Origin: Mycteria americana
Taxonomy: Eukaryota; Chordata; Aves; Ciconiiformes; Ciconiidae
DNA: 64,000 nt
Assembly: GCF_035582795.1 (NCBI RefSeq)
Contig: NC_134367.1
Location: forward strand, 85,605,062 to 85,669,061
Direction: 5' to 3'
Part shown: positions 1 through 28,600 of the stretch, piece by piece
How the letters are laid out: every line of letters starts with the position of its first letter
How positions within the stretch are numbered: the first letter of the stretch is position 1
Position numbers and translations under genes: made by a program
The notes under the pieces: generated by a model
What the model was told of the DNA's origin: nothing
What the model saw: only the letters and a program-made list of their open reading frames with translations
Database searches by the model: none

Positions 1-1161
1 GGAAGTGATCTGTACATCCCTCTTGCCAATTGCCTAGAGAAGAATGTTCAAAAGAAGGGAACAAATTCTGTCTGCATTTAATGTCTTGTTCAAGCCTTAA
101 AGTAAATCTTAGCTTCATATTGCCATGCTGTCACATAATCACAATCTCTGCAACATTTAGTACTGGGCAAAGCGTCCTCAAGGAGCAGCCAAGAGCTAAA
201 TTCAGTGGATGATGATACACCAATAAAAGTGAGCTTCCAAAGTGCCAAACACATGTATTTTATTATGGTCATGATGGCTGCAGCAGAACCAAGGGGATTA
301 TCTGCAAAAATTCAGAAATTCAATTTGAGACAGACTCAGTGCAGAATCTCCGGACAGAGCCTTAAAAAGTTTAGGCAGAATAGTAAGTTGCTTTCTGTCA
401 GGGTAATATAAGCCTATTAAGCAGGTGAAAAATCAGTGCTAATTGCTACATCCTTTGTGGGTGCACTGATTCATGCTGGTAGCATACGTGGGTCTAGAGA
501 TTCCTGTTCTCTGAACCAGCCAGTTCTAGGGTGTAGCTCTGTGAGGAGTTCCTGGAGAGGAAGATGAAAATTGTTCTCTGTGCCCCAGATCTAGGCAGCC
601 CTATTAGTATTGCCAGGCCTGTGAGAGAGAGATTACGCTTTGAATGCAGCCTGAGGTCTGTTTCTCAGTTAAATAATTTCAGAGCATATGAGGCTGGAAA
701 GGATCATTGGATTATTTAAAACAAAACATGTATTTCAGGCCAATTAATTTAAAACTGTACCAATCTTCAGAAACTTGATAAAGTCCCAGACTGAAGCATT
801 CTGGTCTTCAAGAGATCAAATTGCTTGTACCACAGGAACAGCTGAGACAAAGATGGTTAGACGCCTTACTTGTCTTGGATTACGCCTTACTAACCTGGAT
901 TGGATGAATGGATACTTGATTCTTCTCACAGCAGAGGAGCTTGATCCTGTTCCTGTGCTGTGCTTCTTGAAATGCTGAATGTCTAGATCACACATGTCTA
1001 TACTGCAACACTTGCTTACCTGGAGAAGAAATATTGCAAAAAGAAGGGGAAGAATTACTGAGGGCCAGTGGAAGAGTGTGAGACAGTGGAAAAGTGTGGA
1101 CAATGCAGCTGCTCCTGTCTTTCAGAAAGTCAGACAGATTTTTGTCTTCACTCTTTCTTAG
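1..1161 (+). other. ACTN2: ACTN2 intron 12 (3' part)
   Basis: No exon, RNA gene or recognisable repeat is seen here. It ends in the pyrimidine-rich acceptor before exon 13. The preceding exon, outside the window, must end with two bases of a split codon. A second acceptor-like CAG lies at 1123-1125. Confidence 0.7.
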
Positions 1162-15404
<14,243 letters not shown>

Positions 15405-16590
15405 TTCTGTAATTGGCTGTATTCATGGTAGACATTAAAAATACCCACCTTATTGCCCAGATTGCTTCTCGAAAGCTTTGACAAGCTGATTTAAAAATGA
15501 GTTTTACAAATACAGTAGGTACCGTCAGTGTAAAGTGCTAGCAACTAAAGTAACTAGTGTATATTAAAGTGTGCAGCACGCTAGGTTTCTGCCTTGTTGG
15601 TTTTAGGTTGTCTGTCCTATACAATACTAGAAAAATATTAAAAAACCTGCAAGATATTAACTTTGGAAATATTCATTCAGAAAACAGAATGTAAAACCTA
15701 AGAACATTGAAACTCACAAAATATTTCTCCATTTTCAAAATGTTTCAATGCCATATGTGCTTCTTTTACGATGTTCATAAAACTATGTTAGAAGTCATGC
15801 TTTTTTCTTTCGTAGAGCAATATTATTTTCCTCTAATGATTTCTGATTTTGTATGCTTCTACTGGTGGAATTTAATGAAATATTAAAATGCAGTTTTTCA
15901 GGGAAAAAATATATCAACCAAGTAAACTACTTAATTATGAAAATAATCCAGAATACTATGTTTTTGTCTCTTAAGGATGGTTTTCTCTTATCACAAAGAG
16001 TTGTAATATAGGGGGGAAAAGCTGATTAAATTGCAGGTTTAGAGTTCTGTAAGCAGTACTTTTCTTTTAAGCCTTTAACTTTTACAGCTGAGGGAGTACA
16101 ACTTTTATAATCAGAAATAATAAGGAATCTGATTTCATGTGAGCTGTTTTGTTTTGAAACCCTCATTCTTGTCTTTGTTGGACAGTCTTTGTTTCTCAGT
16201 ATAAGAAAGCCAGTCCCTTGTTGTATTAGCGGGCAACATTTGTCTCTATCCTGCATAATGCAAAATCCCATCTGAGCAAATGTAGCGTGGTTGTCTTGCA
16301 GCTTTAACTGTTCAGTGCTCATATTAGAGTTTGTCTTGACTTCTACTGGATCGCAGGCAGTTCTATCTGTATTATGCTCCTGTGTGCTAGTTGTTGTACT
16401 GTTTTTTTTTCCATCTTGAGAAATGATAGGGAAGTAAAAGCAGTAACTTTTTTACTTGAATCCTACCGACACTGAGGAAATGCAATGTTATCAAACAAAA
16501 CCATTTACAAATGGTGAAGTGAGCTGTGCAGCCCAGTGCTATTAAAGCAATGATGTGCCTATTAAATAAAGTCTGCTTTTCAAAACCTTA
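15405..16590 (+). other. ACTN2: ACTN2 3'UTR
   Basis: AT-rich sequence after the TGA with no competing reading frame of note. The end is placed about 20 bases after the AATAAA at 16565; the exact cleavage site is inferred. Confidence 0.75.
16565..16570 (+). terminator. ACTN2: ACTN2 polyadenylation signal AATAAA
   Basis: A canonical AATAAA overlaps an ATTAAA (16561-16566) and is followed by a GU-rich stretch (TCTGTCGTTGG) about 30 bases on. An upstream ATTAAA at 15434 could serve a short isoform. Confidence 0.75.
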
Positions 16591-18606
16591 TGAGACTCTG
16601 TCGTTGGCAATCATCTAGTGGTTCTCTCTAAAAGCTGAAAATATTTCTGAACATTAAAGGAGGTTTCAGTCTGCTAAAAGTAAAAGTTCAAAAAGTATGT
16701 CATGCGTTTCTATACACTGTGCAACAACAACAGTCGCTGCTACATGCTGGAGGGACAGGTATGGCCTCAGGAAGTGAGATGGAGCTCAGAATGAGTGGGA
16801 CAGACTTTCCATTTAAGTCACCTGAGCACGGATGTCCATAGCTTGTTAGACTCAGCTTAGATTGATTTCAGTGAGACTTAGGCACTAATGCTTTTGAAGA
16901 TGTTGGCCTTAACTTTTCTCTATCTCTCTTTTTCCTCATGTGCAGATGTTAAGTATATAATGATGCTTTCATTGGCCTTTGCTTTGAAATCTATGAATGA
17001 TTCAAATTCAACCCTAAAGCAGGCACCCTGCAGGTAAGGTGCATGTGGCGGGAGCAATTTCAAAACAATCCCAGAGGAGAAAGGCAATGACCAAATACCT
17101 CTTCCTCCCCCACCTTCTGTACAAAGGCCAGTAGAGGACTTAGAGAAATACTAGGCTAGAATCACATCTCCTACAGTGCATGTGCAGCCTTGCACACAGC
17201 CAGAAGCCGCTACTGCCACTGCTGATACTGACATGGTGCAGTGCCATCTCTTTTTGTGATGACAGTGCTCGTACAAACTAAGTTGGGAAGCTCTGCCTTC
17301 ACGCAATGGCATTTCCAGCTAAATGACTGCTGGGCAGGCTGAATCCTATTAAAAAATAAATCTGGATATCTCTCATTGTCACAGTTTAATGCAACTGGAA
17401 GAATAAAACATTGAGCTTCCAAACATGGCACAAAAGCAAAATCTCAGTGCTACAGGCACGATTATGCTAAAAATTGGCACAGAGACAGTTTGTATCTGAC
17501 ACTTCTATTGGGTGTCATTCATGTTCTCTACCTAATTTTTATATTGTGATATTCTTCCTATTTTTAATAGTATGGAAGAGACTCCTCCTTTAGCTAAATG
17601 TTCTATTGATCAAAGCATGTGAGAGATAACGTTATCAGCAGCAAGAGAAAAAGACTTTTGCAACGTAATTTTTTCATTCCCATATCAGGTTTCTAATTTC
17701 TAAAGTAGAGTGAACAGAACCAGTGGCAGAGAGCTGCAAGGATTAACTACCCATCCGTACTGGCCTAAAAATGTTGTGTCATATTTATTACTTTCATATG
17801 TCTTCCATGTAAAAAAAAAAAAGTATCGTAAAGTTATTTCTCCCAACATCAGTTATTTTTAGGGTAACTAGATTAAATAAGTAAGCTGCGTTATTTTACC
17901 CTGAAGTGGGTAAAATTCAAGTTTTTTTAAAATATTCTGTGGTCAAGTTCCAGGGCAATGGGTTTAACAGAGAGATTTCCTTTTCCTCTAAGACTCCATT
18001 TTTAGTAGGTGGCATTTGTATTCTGTAGAATCATTTTGTTCACACTGGGAATCAATGGCTTCAGTGGCATTTTCTGTCTACACAATTCTGGCAGCAAACT
18101 AGTTTTACTATAAAAAAGGCACAGTAACTGAGCCCAAGGTAATGAATGTACCAATCACAGGGGCCAAATCAAGATTCAACAGGTGAAGGTACAGCATTAT
18201 TTTGATGATCATGTGAATGAAGGTTATAGAATAAATTCAAATTCAGGTCTTAAGCTGCTTTAATGACTGGAGTACAGATGTCTTCTGTCACTTTACATGG
18301 ATACACCAATTCTTTGAAAAACTTCTTGCCAAGATAATCTTGATTTTGTAGTAATCATTTTCAGTCACTGATCTTCAGAAAGGCGCTGATGCAGGTAGAA
18401 AATGGTGTTGTCAGCTCTGTGCTACCTTCATACCTCCTTTCTTCATATATAGAGTTTCCAGCACTTCTTTTCTTACCTACTAGCCACAAAGGCTTGGATC
18501 AGAGCCGCTCCTAGCGGCTTGTATTTTCATCAGAACATCCTATTGTTCAGTTTGCCCACTTGTTGGAGGAGACCATGCTCTTTTGCAGGTCTGTCTCTCA
18601 GTCTCA

Positions 18607-18627
18607 GATGTCTGTCTCTCAGACATC
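18607..18627. repeat. Short perfect inverted repeat (8-base arms, 5-base loop)
   Basis: GATGTCTG and CAGACATC flank TCTCT. The neighbouring sequence repeats GTCTGTCTCTCAG, so it may be slippage-derived. No gene is nearby to make it a terminator or RNA element. Confidence 0.5.
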
Positions 18628-21600
18628 AGGTAGCTCCTGGTGTCTGTAGAGGTTATCCCAGACACAAGTGGTCTCAATGACGGAGGAAAATAGTTCCTGT
18701 TAGCAGCTGGATTTGGACAGTCCTTTCTGTCCTTAGCAGTTTCCTTTTTTGATTTAAATGGCTTATGGTTGAAAGTAATTCTCTAAGGAAGTAATTGTTT
18801 GATCGTTGCTAGTATATGAGCAGGCCCTTAGGAGCATGCCTCCAGCATTGGTAATGGTGTCAGTATTTTTTGCTGTGCTTCTACAAACAGTTCCAGTAAT
18901 ATTTAGATCAGAAAATAATACTTAGTTAAGAGGTGACAATTCTCTGAAGAACATTCATCACATAATTTTGCCAAATCCAAGTCCTTGGTCCTCATCTTCT
19001 TCAGTGGGACTGTGCCTCTTGGTGTCATATCGAGTTCTAGACTTTTAAGAGGAACAAGCCTAAGGTCATTCTTCAAAAGAAATAAGGAACGAAGTCAGTG
19101 AAAGTCTGATATAAACAAAGAAATCAGGGAATCATCTGTATGAAAATTACTTATAAAGAAGGATCAGATCAGTCAAACAAGAAAGCATGCGCATCGTTTC
19201 CATATCTTGAGCACAAAGTGAAATTATTAGATCTGGCTCTCCGCTTGTGTTACACTTGAAAATTACATTAAAGCAGCTGTAAGTTTACCACAGTGAAAGT
19301 TTAGCACAATATGCCCATGCTTTGGATTCCTGACTAACTTATTTCTTACCAGGGAAAACTGCTCAGCAGTCTTTGAATTATTGTATTATGTCAGGATTTA
19401 TGTCTGAAAAATCTTCCGTACTTCTGGAGACCGAGCACTAGAGGAGGTGGTGCTCTTGTGGCGGGAACATTTCAGTGCATTACATGAAAAGTACCCCAAA
19501 GGCTCTTTTCAGAATCAGAAAAACGTCCCAACATCCCCTGAGATGCCAAAAATGCTCAAATATCAAATATGCGATACCTACTTCAATTATACAGTATCAC
19601 CATTGCTAGTGTTGCTTCAGTCTCACTGGTCACTAAGGTTTTTCTCTCTTGGTAAATATCAACAAGGTTTCAGAACAACTTAAATACCTGTTCATTCCCC
19701 ATGTCCCTCTTTCCCAAGTTTTATGGTTAACAACCTGTGCGCTTACTTGCTTGTCCATCAGTTTACCTTCTGGTTGTGTTCAGAGGGCATTTTATCTAAG
19801 GAGCTGCTTCACCAGAGTAAAGCCTGCACTCCAGATAGCTGTGAGCATGTTCTGGTGAGATTCTACTTGTTTCAGACCAAATATTTTTATATAGGAAAAC
19901 TGACTGTTCTAAACTGGATTTTATTTTATATTAATCTCTTTTTAAATCTGTGACTCCTTTCTAATTTTAAGCTAAGGTGTGGGCTGCCACCACAAAGGAC
20001 AAGTCTATCTCCACTTTTTCCATTATCCCATTTATTTATAAATAGACCAGTTCCCTGGTCTGGTTACCATGCTGGCTGGGAATACATATCCAGGGTGCTA
20101 AGAAGGGTGGATTATCCCTTCCAACATCATCTTAAAATGATTGTATAACTGTGGAATTAGGGAGCCAACCACGCACTTTCACTACAAGTCCTTTATTATT
20201 TACAACAAAAGAATGTTTAAGTGTAGACAACAAACCTTGAGCCAGCGCTAGGAATTCGACTCATTTCCCTCATAATGTAAGAGCACTACATTAGGCAACA
20301 AGCCCAGTCTTTTCCGTGTGTGAGCTTGACTAGGATTTCATGTTCTAAGCTTCAAAAGAAATTCCTCTGCCAATCTGCTATGTTTTGGGAAATTTCATTA
20401 GCATTTGTAATACCGCTTTGCACAAATTTGATTATCAGCATATAATATATTGGATGAATGTCCTGAGGGGATAAATGTCCTGATGCTATTTTAACACCCG
20501 TCCATCCCTCATCTACTTGCTCCTCGCTGTTCTGTTTCAAAACCGGGCTGGTTTATTTGGCCCCAGTTCATGGAAACTTTCTTCCCTTCGACATCCCTGT
20601 TAATATTTTAAGTGAAAAATGCCTTCAAGCGCTGTCCTGAGGAGTGGTTATCATATGTGGTCTCCTGAGCTGGAGCCTTCCCACTGCATAGTGGCTACTT
20701 GTGTGAGAAGCTCGGGTATAGAAGAGGTCTAGTGCCAGACCACGAATACAGAGTGTCCTGTTCCAGGCTTAGCTAGTCTGCTGTCAAGAGTGAAGGAAAA
20801 GAAATGTTCACGTAAATTGCCAGCAAGTCGTGCCTTGATTGGGACTGAACTGTCAATAGAGGCACACCAAATTAAAATAATTTTAAAAAAACACCACAGA
20901 AAAACATAAAATGGCTGTATCAAACATCTTTTTCGGACTTGTATCTTGGTTCTGACAGTTACCAATAGCAGGCACAATGGGAAAGTGTAAAAGCGAAGCA
21001 GCATGTGGCCACGTGTGCCCAGAAGAGTCTCTGAGCCACCAGTAATTTGTGGGTCAGGAACTTGTGGAACACAGCGCACCAATGCCAAAAATTTTAGTCT
21101 GTTTTTCTGCTAAAGCAGTATCTTCTCTGAAAGCTCTTTTTGTATTCCTCTCAGTGGGACCTACTGTTCCTATAAATTCTCCAGCAGGCTATTGGATATA
21201 CTTGAAAAAAAGGTCTGCTGTTCTTTTATCTTTTGCAAACTGTTCCTCAAAGTCTTTTTGGTTTCCCATATTATCTGTTTACACTTAACCTGCCAGAATT
21301 TATAATCCTATTTTCCTCATGTGGACATGATGCCAGCTTTCTGAAGGACGCTTGCAAAATGCAGGCAATCCAAGACAGAGGAAATCCTACCTCCTGGGAG
21401 ATAAAAAACCAGTCACAGTTTTAACAAACTCTTTAGCAAATCTGATTATTTAAATGAAAATCAGACACCCAGTAATGTTTGGTGGATGCCCGGGTGAGCA
21501 TGATGAATATGTATGGCAGATACAATGCTGTCGGACACTACATCCCTAAGGTCCTACCTACTGACGTTGTGGTTAAACCAAAGACACAGAATTTAATATT

Positions 21601-24529
21601 GTGCAGCATGTTCAATAACAGTCTTGCTGTTACCTGTGCATCGTCTACGGACAACACTCCATGGCAGTTCTAACTTTTAGCTTTGTTATTTGCTAAGTGA
21701 AGGTGACAAAGCCTGATTTGCCACAGCAAGCGGGCAAGCAACTGTACTGTCCAGCAAACACTTCTGCCACTCGGAAATAATAGCTGTCATTATCTGAAGT
21801 GACTTGTGGAAGAAAGGGCTGAAATGTTAATATTTTGATATGTAAATAAAAATGTGCAAGTCTGATTACATTCTTTAGCTATTGTATTATATTTCATTTT
21901 TTCCCATTTTTCATTTGAATATAGTTGCATATGCACAGGTAAGAAGCTGATATGATGCTTGTGGCAAAAACACAAATGTAACCTTTATTAAAAAAACCCC
22001 ACATTTTTTAATACTTTTCATTTTTCTCCTTAACAATCAATACATTTCCATCAGCCACCTAAACTTAAGAAGACTGGCCCCAATACACTCCAAATTAAAT
22101 ATTTCGATTATGTGTGTGCAAAACCCTTCCTTCCATCAAAAATGAGTAACTGTCTTTTTCATTTTATTTCAGCAAGGAAAACCGAAAACATTCATTTACA
22201 ATTGACCCCAGCTGACCGCCCTGCCACTCTCCCTCTTCTGGGAGCTTGGACAGATTTTTTGTAAGACTCATTGCTTCTTCAAGCCAGACCAAGAACCCAG
22301 ATGGCCCAGCTGGCCTTATTTGCAGGGGACAATTGGCTGGAATACCTATAGGGGAATAAATATTCTGCCAAAGTCCTTTTGGAATAGCTCCTTATGGCAA
22401 CACCTTGCCATGACCAGAGTCATTCCCCTTTTTATAATGGTGGCATTTAATTGAAGTGTTACTCTGCAGACAGGATTGTCTTCAGCAGCGGCAACTCATT
22501 TGCCTTTTCTGAGGAGGCATCTCCCTTCCTGTGAGCGTTACTGTCTCTTCTCAGACTACTTTCCCTTCTAACACAGTCACCAACCTCTTTCTGCGACTGC
22601 CCTTTTCCCACTGCTAACGGCTGTCCTTTAGAGCTTAAATGTTCCTGACTGGAGATGTTAACTTAAATCTAGTTTAATGAAGTCTCCCTTGAATTGGGTT
22701 TTGAAGGGAGACACTTTATTTCTACTTGATCAGAATGCAGTTATTCTTGGTTTGTACCAAGGCAATAAATAAAGTATTATTCCCTTTGGTTTTATTTAGT
22801 ATCTTTAGCTTTACCTGCTACTCCTGGAGCACTTATTAGACTCTTCAATAGACAGGAATGATAGTATGCCTCTCCAGCCACCAGCTGTATATGGAAAGAC
22901 ATTTGTGTACCACATGGAAAATGAAGATATAAACCACAGATTATTCCACCAGCACTTTATGGCGTCAAAATCCAGGTTCCTGCAGTGAGTTTAGCTCTAC
23001 ACAGCAAAGAGGGGAAAGTTAAGCCTGATTAATCTAACCGCCAGCTCGTACCCTCTTCATACCCTCCTGGTAGCTTTGCCAGCTCCCAACATACCTGCCC
23101 TGCATGGGCATAGAAGTGCAAATAGGAGAAGGAAAGCGGAGGATAATACAGAGTATTTTCATGTGCCAGAATATACAGGGAGACTGTGGGCACTCTCAGA
23201 TATACTTTCTCTTGCAGCCCTCTGATGGTATCGAGGCGCTCAAGTCATTGACAGAGACTCTATTAGACGAGGGGCTGTACACTGTGTAAGACTGCTCCTA
23301 ATCTAAGGAAGAGTTGGGAAATGCACTCGGAAAATGCTAGATGGGATGCAATAGAGTAATGCTAATAGAGACTTCTGAGGACTTGTCAGCAGATCTTAGA
23401 CTGCTCAATACATTTTAGGCTTTACAAGTGTGAAGGCCCAAAAGTAAGTCTTTTAGTTTGACAAGACAAAAAGAGATGTCAAGAAAAAAACAAATCGAAG
23501 GGAATTATTGTAGACTATGGGCTACAGAAGAAACTTTTCACTTCCCTGTTGAAAACTAGCCAGAGAATAACACCTGACTGGTGTAAAGTAACCACAGGGT
23601 GGAAATATTAGGCCTTTAATGTGACAAAGGACACTGTAGGCATGTTTGTTTTAATGTAAATTTATATTACTGATAACAAAAGAAGGGCTCTGCCCTAGAG
23701 CGGTGTTCTCTGTCAGTGTCTCTTGTTCATGCTGTGGTTACTGCCCGCAGATGCAAGAGGCTGCTTCTTCCTCACAATTTAATTTCTGAAGCTTGGGCAA
23801 GATTTAGAACCAACACCACCTGTGAGTATTTCTTCATATCTTAAGATATACAAGACTTTCGGCATTAAGGTTCTTTTCTGTCTGGTAGGTTTATACCATT
23901 ATACCACTTGCATATTTCTTTCATTTAATATTTTTATTTGAAAACAATTTTCTTTATTCACAGTTAATATTTTCAGCAAAAGCAGTTCTCTAGAAGAGTT
24001 CATATTTCTGGAACTGGTTCCTTAAACTTGTTTTCTAGCTCATGTCTGGGACTCAAATCCTTGCCCCCTGTCTCCTTGCTCCTGACCTCATCAGCTTCCT
24101 GCTCCCCTCTCTGTTTCTGCTCTTCTACCTCGAATGAATTGAACACACGAGAGGGGATAGCATTGCTCAAACCACTTTGAAGGAACAGGAGATTGTGACT
24201 GCCTGTAGAAAGGGTAGAGAAAATGTCACTGCTATGTCTGTGATCATAAGCAGTTTTCACAAAGGGTTGAAACCTAGCAGGTAAGACTTTAAAACAAAGT
24301 GAATGAACTGTGCAGTTTCACAGTCCTTTAAAGGAAAGAGAATTGCCTATAAACCATGCTTTCCTAACAGACAGTTGATAACATACAGGATTGTTTGTAT
24401 GTGTAAGTCAGAGAGAGCCAAGTAGGGTGCTGGTCTTTCAAGGCACTTTACACAGAAGGATTCCCTCTGCCCTTGCAGAAAATCTTAAAGGTTTGATGTT
24501 CAATGAAAGAAAGCTATATTAATAGAGGC

Positions 24530-25680
24530 TGTTCGCTCCCTGGAATGGAGTCATGACTGACAGCTGGGAGCACTGCTTGAAGCTCTCCGATGCCACTCAC
24601 ACGTATGACCTGCGCATGTCCCTTTTCTCTGCCCCGTTGTGCTACGTCTGCACTACAAGGATGCAGATGGCTGCACTACTTGGCTATGTCTGTACTTCTC
24701 GTGTTGTCCACCTATCCAAGTTGGCCAAACCTTTCTACAATCCTCCTTATTAGACACATTTTCATAGATCTCAAGCTGTGTTGAACACAAACTGATGTGC
24801 TTGCCAGGTGGAGTGTGATCCCATTTACACTGCAAAGGAAGCAAAAGGATGCCTAGGGCTTGTGCTCCGATAGTCCCTCTTAACTTCTTGTGTCTGTGGC
24901 TCCAAGCTAGTCTACCTACTGATAAGGCCCTAAGAACACCAGCAGGCTCCAACTGCCCTGAACAGCTACATATCAGACTTCCGCCCCTGCACCTCCCACC
25001 CATTAGCCACAGAGATGCATCTAACTCAGGCCCTCATCCTTGCTCCTCGCTTGACCTATGTTGTATGACACTATGTCTTGCCTAGTCTACAAGACTTTCT
25101 GGCTTGACCTTGGCCCTGTCTTGTGCTATGGATTGTCTATAGTGATCACTGGACTGTGGGCTGAACCTGGTAGCGTCGCTGGACCTGCTCTTCTTGTTTG
25201 GGTGCTGTGGGACTGCCTCCTTGCCTCTGAGGTTACTGCTCCTGCCTGCCTTGCCATCACCCTCACGCCTACCCCGTCACCAAGACCTTCCAGTTCTCCT
25301 TCACAGGGTGAGCCCTGCAGCCTCGGCTCATTTTTGAGGCACTGTCTGTTGAATGGAGAACTTCATAAATGGCTTGCTCTATCCACCCTCAGCTTGTGGA
25401 TATCTGGCAACACGGGCAAGCAGCTCTGCCAGCAAGTAAGAGACCAGAAGGTACTTTCAGAAACCTGTTTCCATAACCAGTCCGGACTGGTCCAGGGCAG
25501 ATGTCGTCCTGCCCTGGGCAGGGGCAGTGCAGCTCAGACTTCACTCGGCTGTGCTAACAGGGAGAAAGAAGCTGAGAATCTCATGCACATCCCTGGCAAA
25601 ATGTTTTCTGACTCTCTGAGCTCGATGTTGAGCAGGCTTCCCTTGGTGCACACATTTAGCTGCATGTGACTCAGCCCTTT
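24530..25680. other. GC-richer anonymous block with 203-codon open frame
   Basis: The block is clearly richer in C and T than its surroundings. An open frame at 25058-25669 (+) encodes a Leu/Pro/Ser/Thr-rich peptide beginning MLYDTMSCLVYKTFWLDLGP. I recognise no domain and see no splice or promoter context. Pyrimidine bias alone can keep such a frame open. An unclassified old repeat is the likeliest explanation. Confidence 0.3.
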
Positions 25681-28600
25681 TTTCCCATTTCCCATGCTGT
25701 CACAGGGCAGCTGGCAAGCCTGCAGTGGTTCTTCCTCTCTCTTCTATGAATTTGACGTGGATGCCTGAAAGGTGCATACTGAAGGTTTTAAAAATGCTGC
25801 AAAATTTCATAATCATATGAAGCCTGTAATAAATTGAAAGCAGTTGACACAGTTTGCCTTGCGCAGCAGTACAGATAAGCTGTAAGACTACACACCCCCT
25901 ATTGACTCCCCACTCCTCTTCACACCTGCGTTTCAGCCCACCTGGGCATTTATACAGTTTTTGATCAACACAGATTCTCTAAAGAGACGCAAAAGGTTAT
26001 ATTCAGTTCACTTTAGTGTGTTTGTTTTCACTGTGATGGAGACTTTGGGCTTTTTTTAAAATACTGAAGTCCAAAATCTGTTCTATGGTAAGTCGAAAAA
26101 AATTGTTGATATTCCTCTAAGGTGCGTACATTTAATAGGCTATTTTGACATTTGGAGTGTGCTTAGAATTGATCTTGAAACAATCAGCTTTCTTTGGGTT
26201 TCTGGTAATATTTTGATCCTGGAATAGAAAAGTTAGCATCATAATTTGACTTAAATGGAACAAATAATTTGTATTTGGACCACAAAAAATCACCGTCTAA
26301 GTTGTGGGGCTAGAAAATGAATTATTAAATAGAAATTGTAATTCTTAAGCACAGAGGAAATTCTGAAAATAAAAAACAAGTAGTGTAACTTAGTCATCCG
26401 AAATAGGGCAAGAATCCAGCTGCAGTGAAATAGCACAAGTGGTAAGCAACCTTACAGAACAGAGTGCCAAGAGCTGTGCTCTGAAATCAGATTAGTCTGT
26501 TTCCTCTTTCAGATTTCTGCATGGTGCTGTGAATGCTTCACTTGGATATAATCCTCTGAAATACGACTGTTCTTTACTAATATGAATAATCCCACTGTTC
26601 TTGTTGAAATAAGGATTACTTATGTGATAGCCCATTGGGAACTGCATCCTCAGGAATGAAGGCAGATAATATGGGAATGAAAGGCATATTTTTGCAATGA
26701 ATATTATGGAGGTATCTAAAACACCTACCCAAAAGCTAAAAGAGTGTGCTAAACCCCTGTGTTTGATCTTACACACGCATAAGGTGAGTATGTCATTCGA
26801 ATACACGGGTGTGCAAGTAGAGTAACGAACTGGTGAACCAGATCCTTGGCACTGGAAAAAAAAAGTCCAAATATGAAGATGGCGTTGTTTGCTTCAAACA
26901 CTACCTGGTTTTAAAAGATCTGTGAGAGTTTAGCTGGGTGTGGGTGGAGCTGGGGAAAGCAGTAGTTTTAAAATACCTTCCAATATACTTGAAATACCAG
27001 AACTAAGGATATTAATTTGGATTTATAGTTTAATCCTGTTGCAGTTACAAAGATGTTAGCTTCACTGACGCACCACTTATAACCACCTTCAGAAACCAGG
27101 ATTCTCAGCATGATGATAAATGTTTGCAGGAATGATACTATGTCTGCAACTCATGTTTAAATAGGACTAATTCCCAACAGCGTTAAGGTCAGGTTTCTCA
27201 GACGTGGGAATGATGGCACCTTTGCGTTCTCCTTTCCTTTACTCCATTGCTCCAGCAACTCTAGGCTGCTCCTGGTGTTACTCTAAGTGTATGACAAGGA
27301 ACAGTATTTTGACAGCCTAATTTAGTAAAATAAGAACAATGCTCCATAAGACAAAGAAAAAGCACTTTTCAAACTTAAGGGCATGCTCACTGCAAATCCT
27401 TGAAGGTTTCCTGCAAACACACCATGTATTTAGAGCTTCTCAAAGAAATAGTTCACAAATCTTGGTAACTGCAGGTGTGTGGCAGCCTCAGGGTAGGGAC
27501 ACGCACCGGGACTCTTAGCACTGCGCAGTACTGTCATCATTGAAACTAAAGCAAGAAAAGGGACCTGAGATCCTCTAACATTGCAAAATATATTAGGGCT
27601 GAAGTTCTGTGTTGGTACTCCTTCGCTGGATGATCTGGTTTGATAATCGCTCCCCTTAACCACTCCTTCCTCTTCCCTTCACCCTCTGGAGTGTATCTTG
27701 CCTCAGCTGCGCTCATTCAGTCGTCTGTACAGCTCCAGTCTCGCAAGCAGATTAAGCACAGTGTGAGGCTGGGCGGCTGCTGCCCTCTTTTCCTGCTGCT
27801 GCTCCTACGTCAGCTCTGAAGCCCGTTCAGCTGCAGTTGAATTGGATCAGAGACCTGTTCTCACCGAAAATTGACCTTTAAGGAAGAATTGTGTTCGAGG
27901 GCTAGTACCCACACGAGGAACAGTGTGGATATACAAGGATGGAGCAGGGTGGAATTTGGGACCGCCTTTTCACAGCACCGCACAGTCAAACTGGCTCAAA
28001 CTGGTTGTGAAACTGCAGAGTAAACGGGATATGTGAAATGATCCTTTCAAAAGCACCTTCAAATTTTCAGCTTTTTTTTTTTTTTTTCCACTGACCTACT
28101 TTGCAGCAGTTACACAAACAACTGCATCGGCACACGCAAGGACGTGCTGAGCTGTGGTACAAAGATCTGTCGCCACAAAGCAACTGTGGAGACAGTGAGC
28201 TTTTTAACCTGAATTGCTGCCAGACAAAATTTTCGTAGTGTTATGTGGCATGACAAAAAGGTTGGAAGTTGTCCAAAAGTCAAGCAAGGAAACACACACC
28301 CTAGAATCTCTTAATGAACGGTTCTCAAAACATTGCCCATCTCTATAATATATGCAAATTATGTGTAAAAGTGATAAGCAGTCTCTAGGAGTAACTGACT
28401 TTTGCTTCTGTTTAGTGTATTCCACTTCTGTTGTTAGGCTTTTAAAGTGTATGGGTTTCCAAACCATTGCATCTTACACTGGAATTTTGGGACACATTTT
28501 TGCAGTGGGAGCTTGGGCTGACCACTGGTACGGTTTGCTGAGAGGCAAGGTCTGCTCTCCAGCCATGCTCCTGGCATTCAAAACTGGAGCATGGCCTCTG

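Noticed and set aside
18607-18627. Hairpin as a terminator or microRNA precursor
   Set aside because: The stem is only 8 base pairs, too short for a pre-miRNA, and hairpin terminators do not apply in a vertebrate nuclear genome.
25058-25669. 203-codon open frame as an intergenic protein gene
   Set aside because: No recognisable domain, no promoter or splice context, and pyrimidine bias that suppresses stops. Kept only as a finding.
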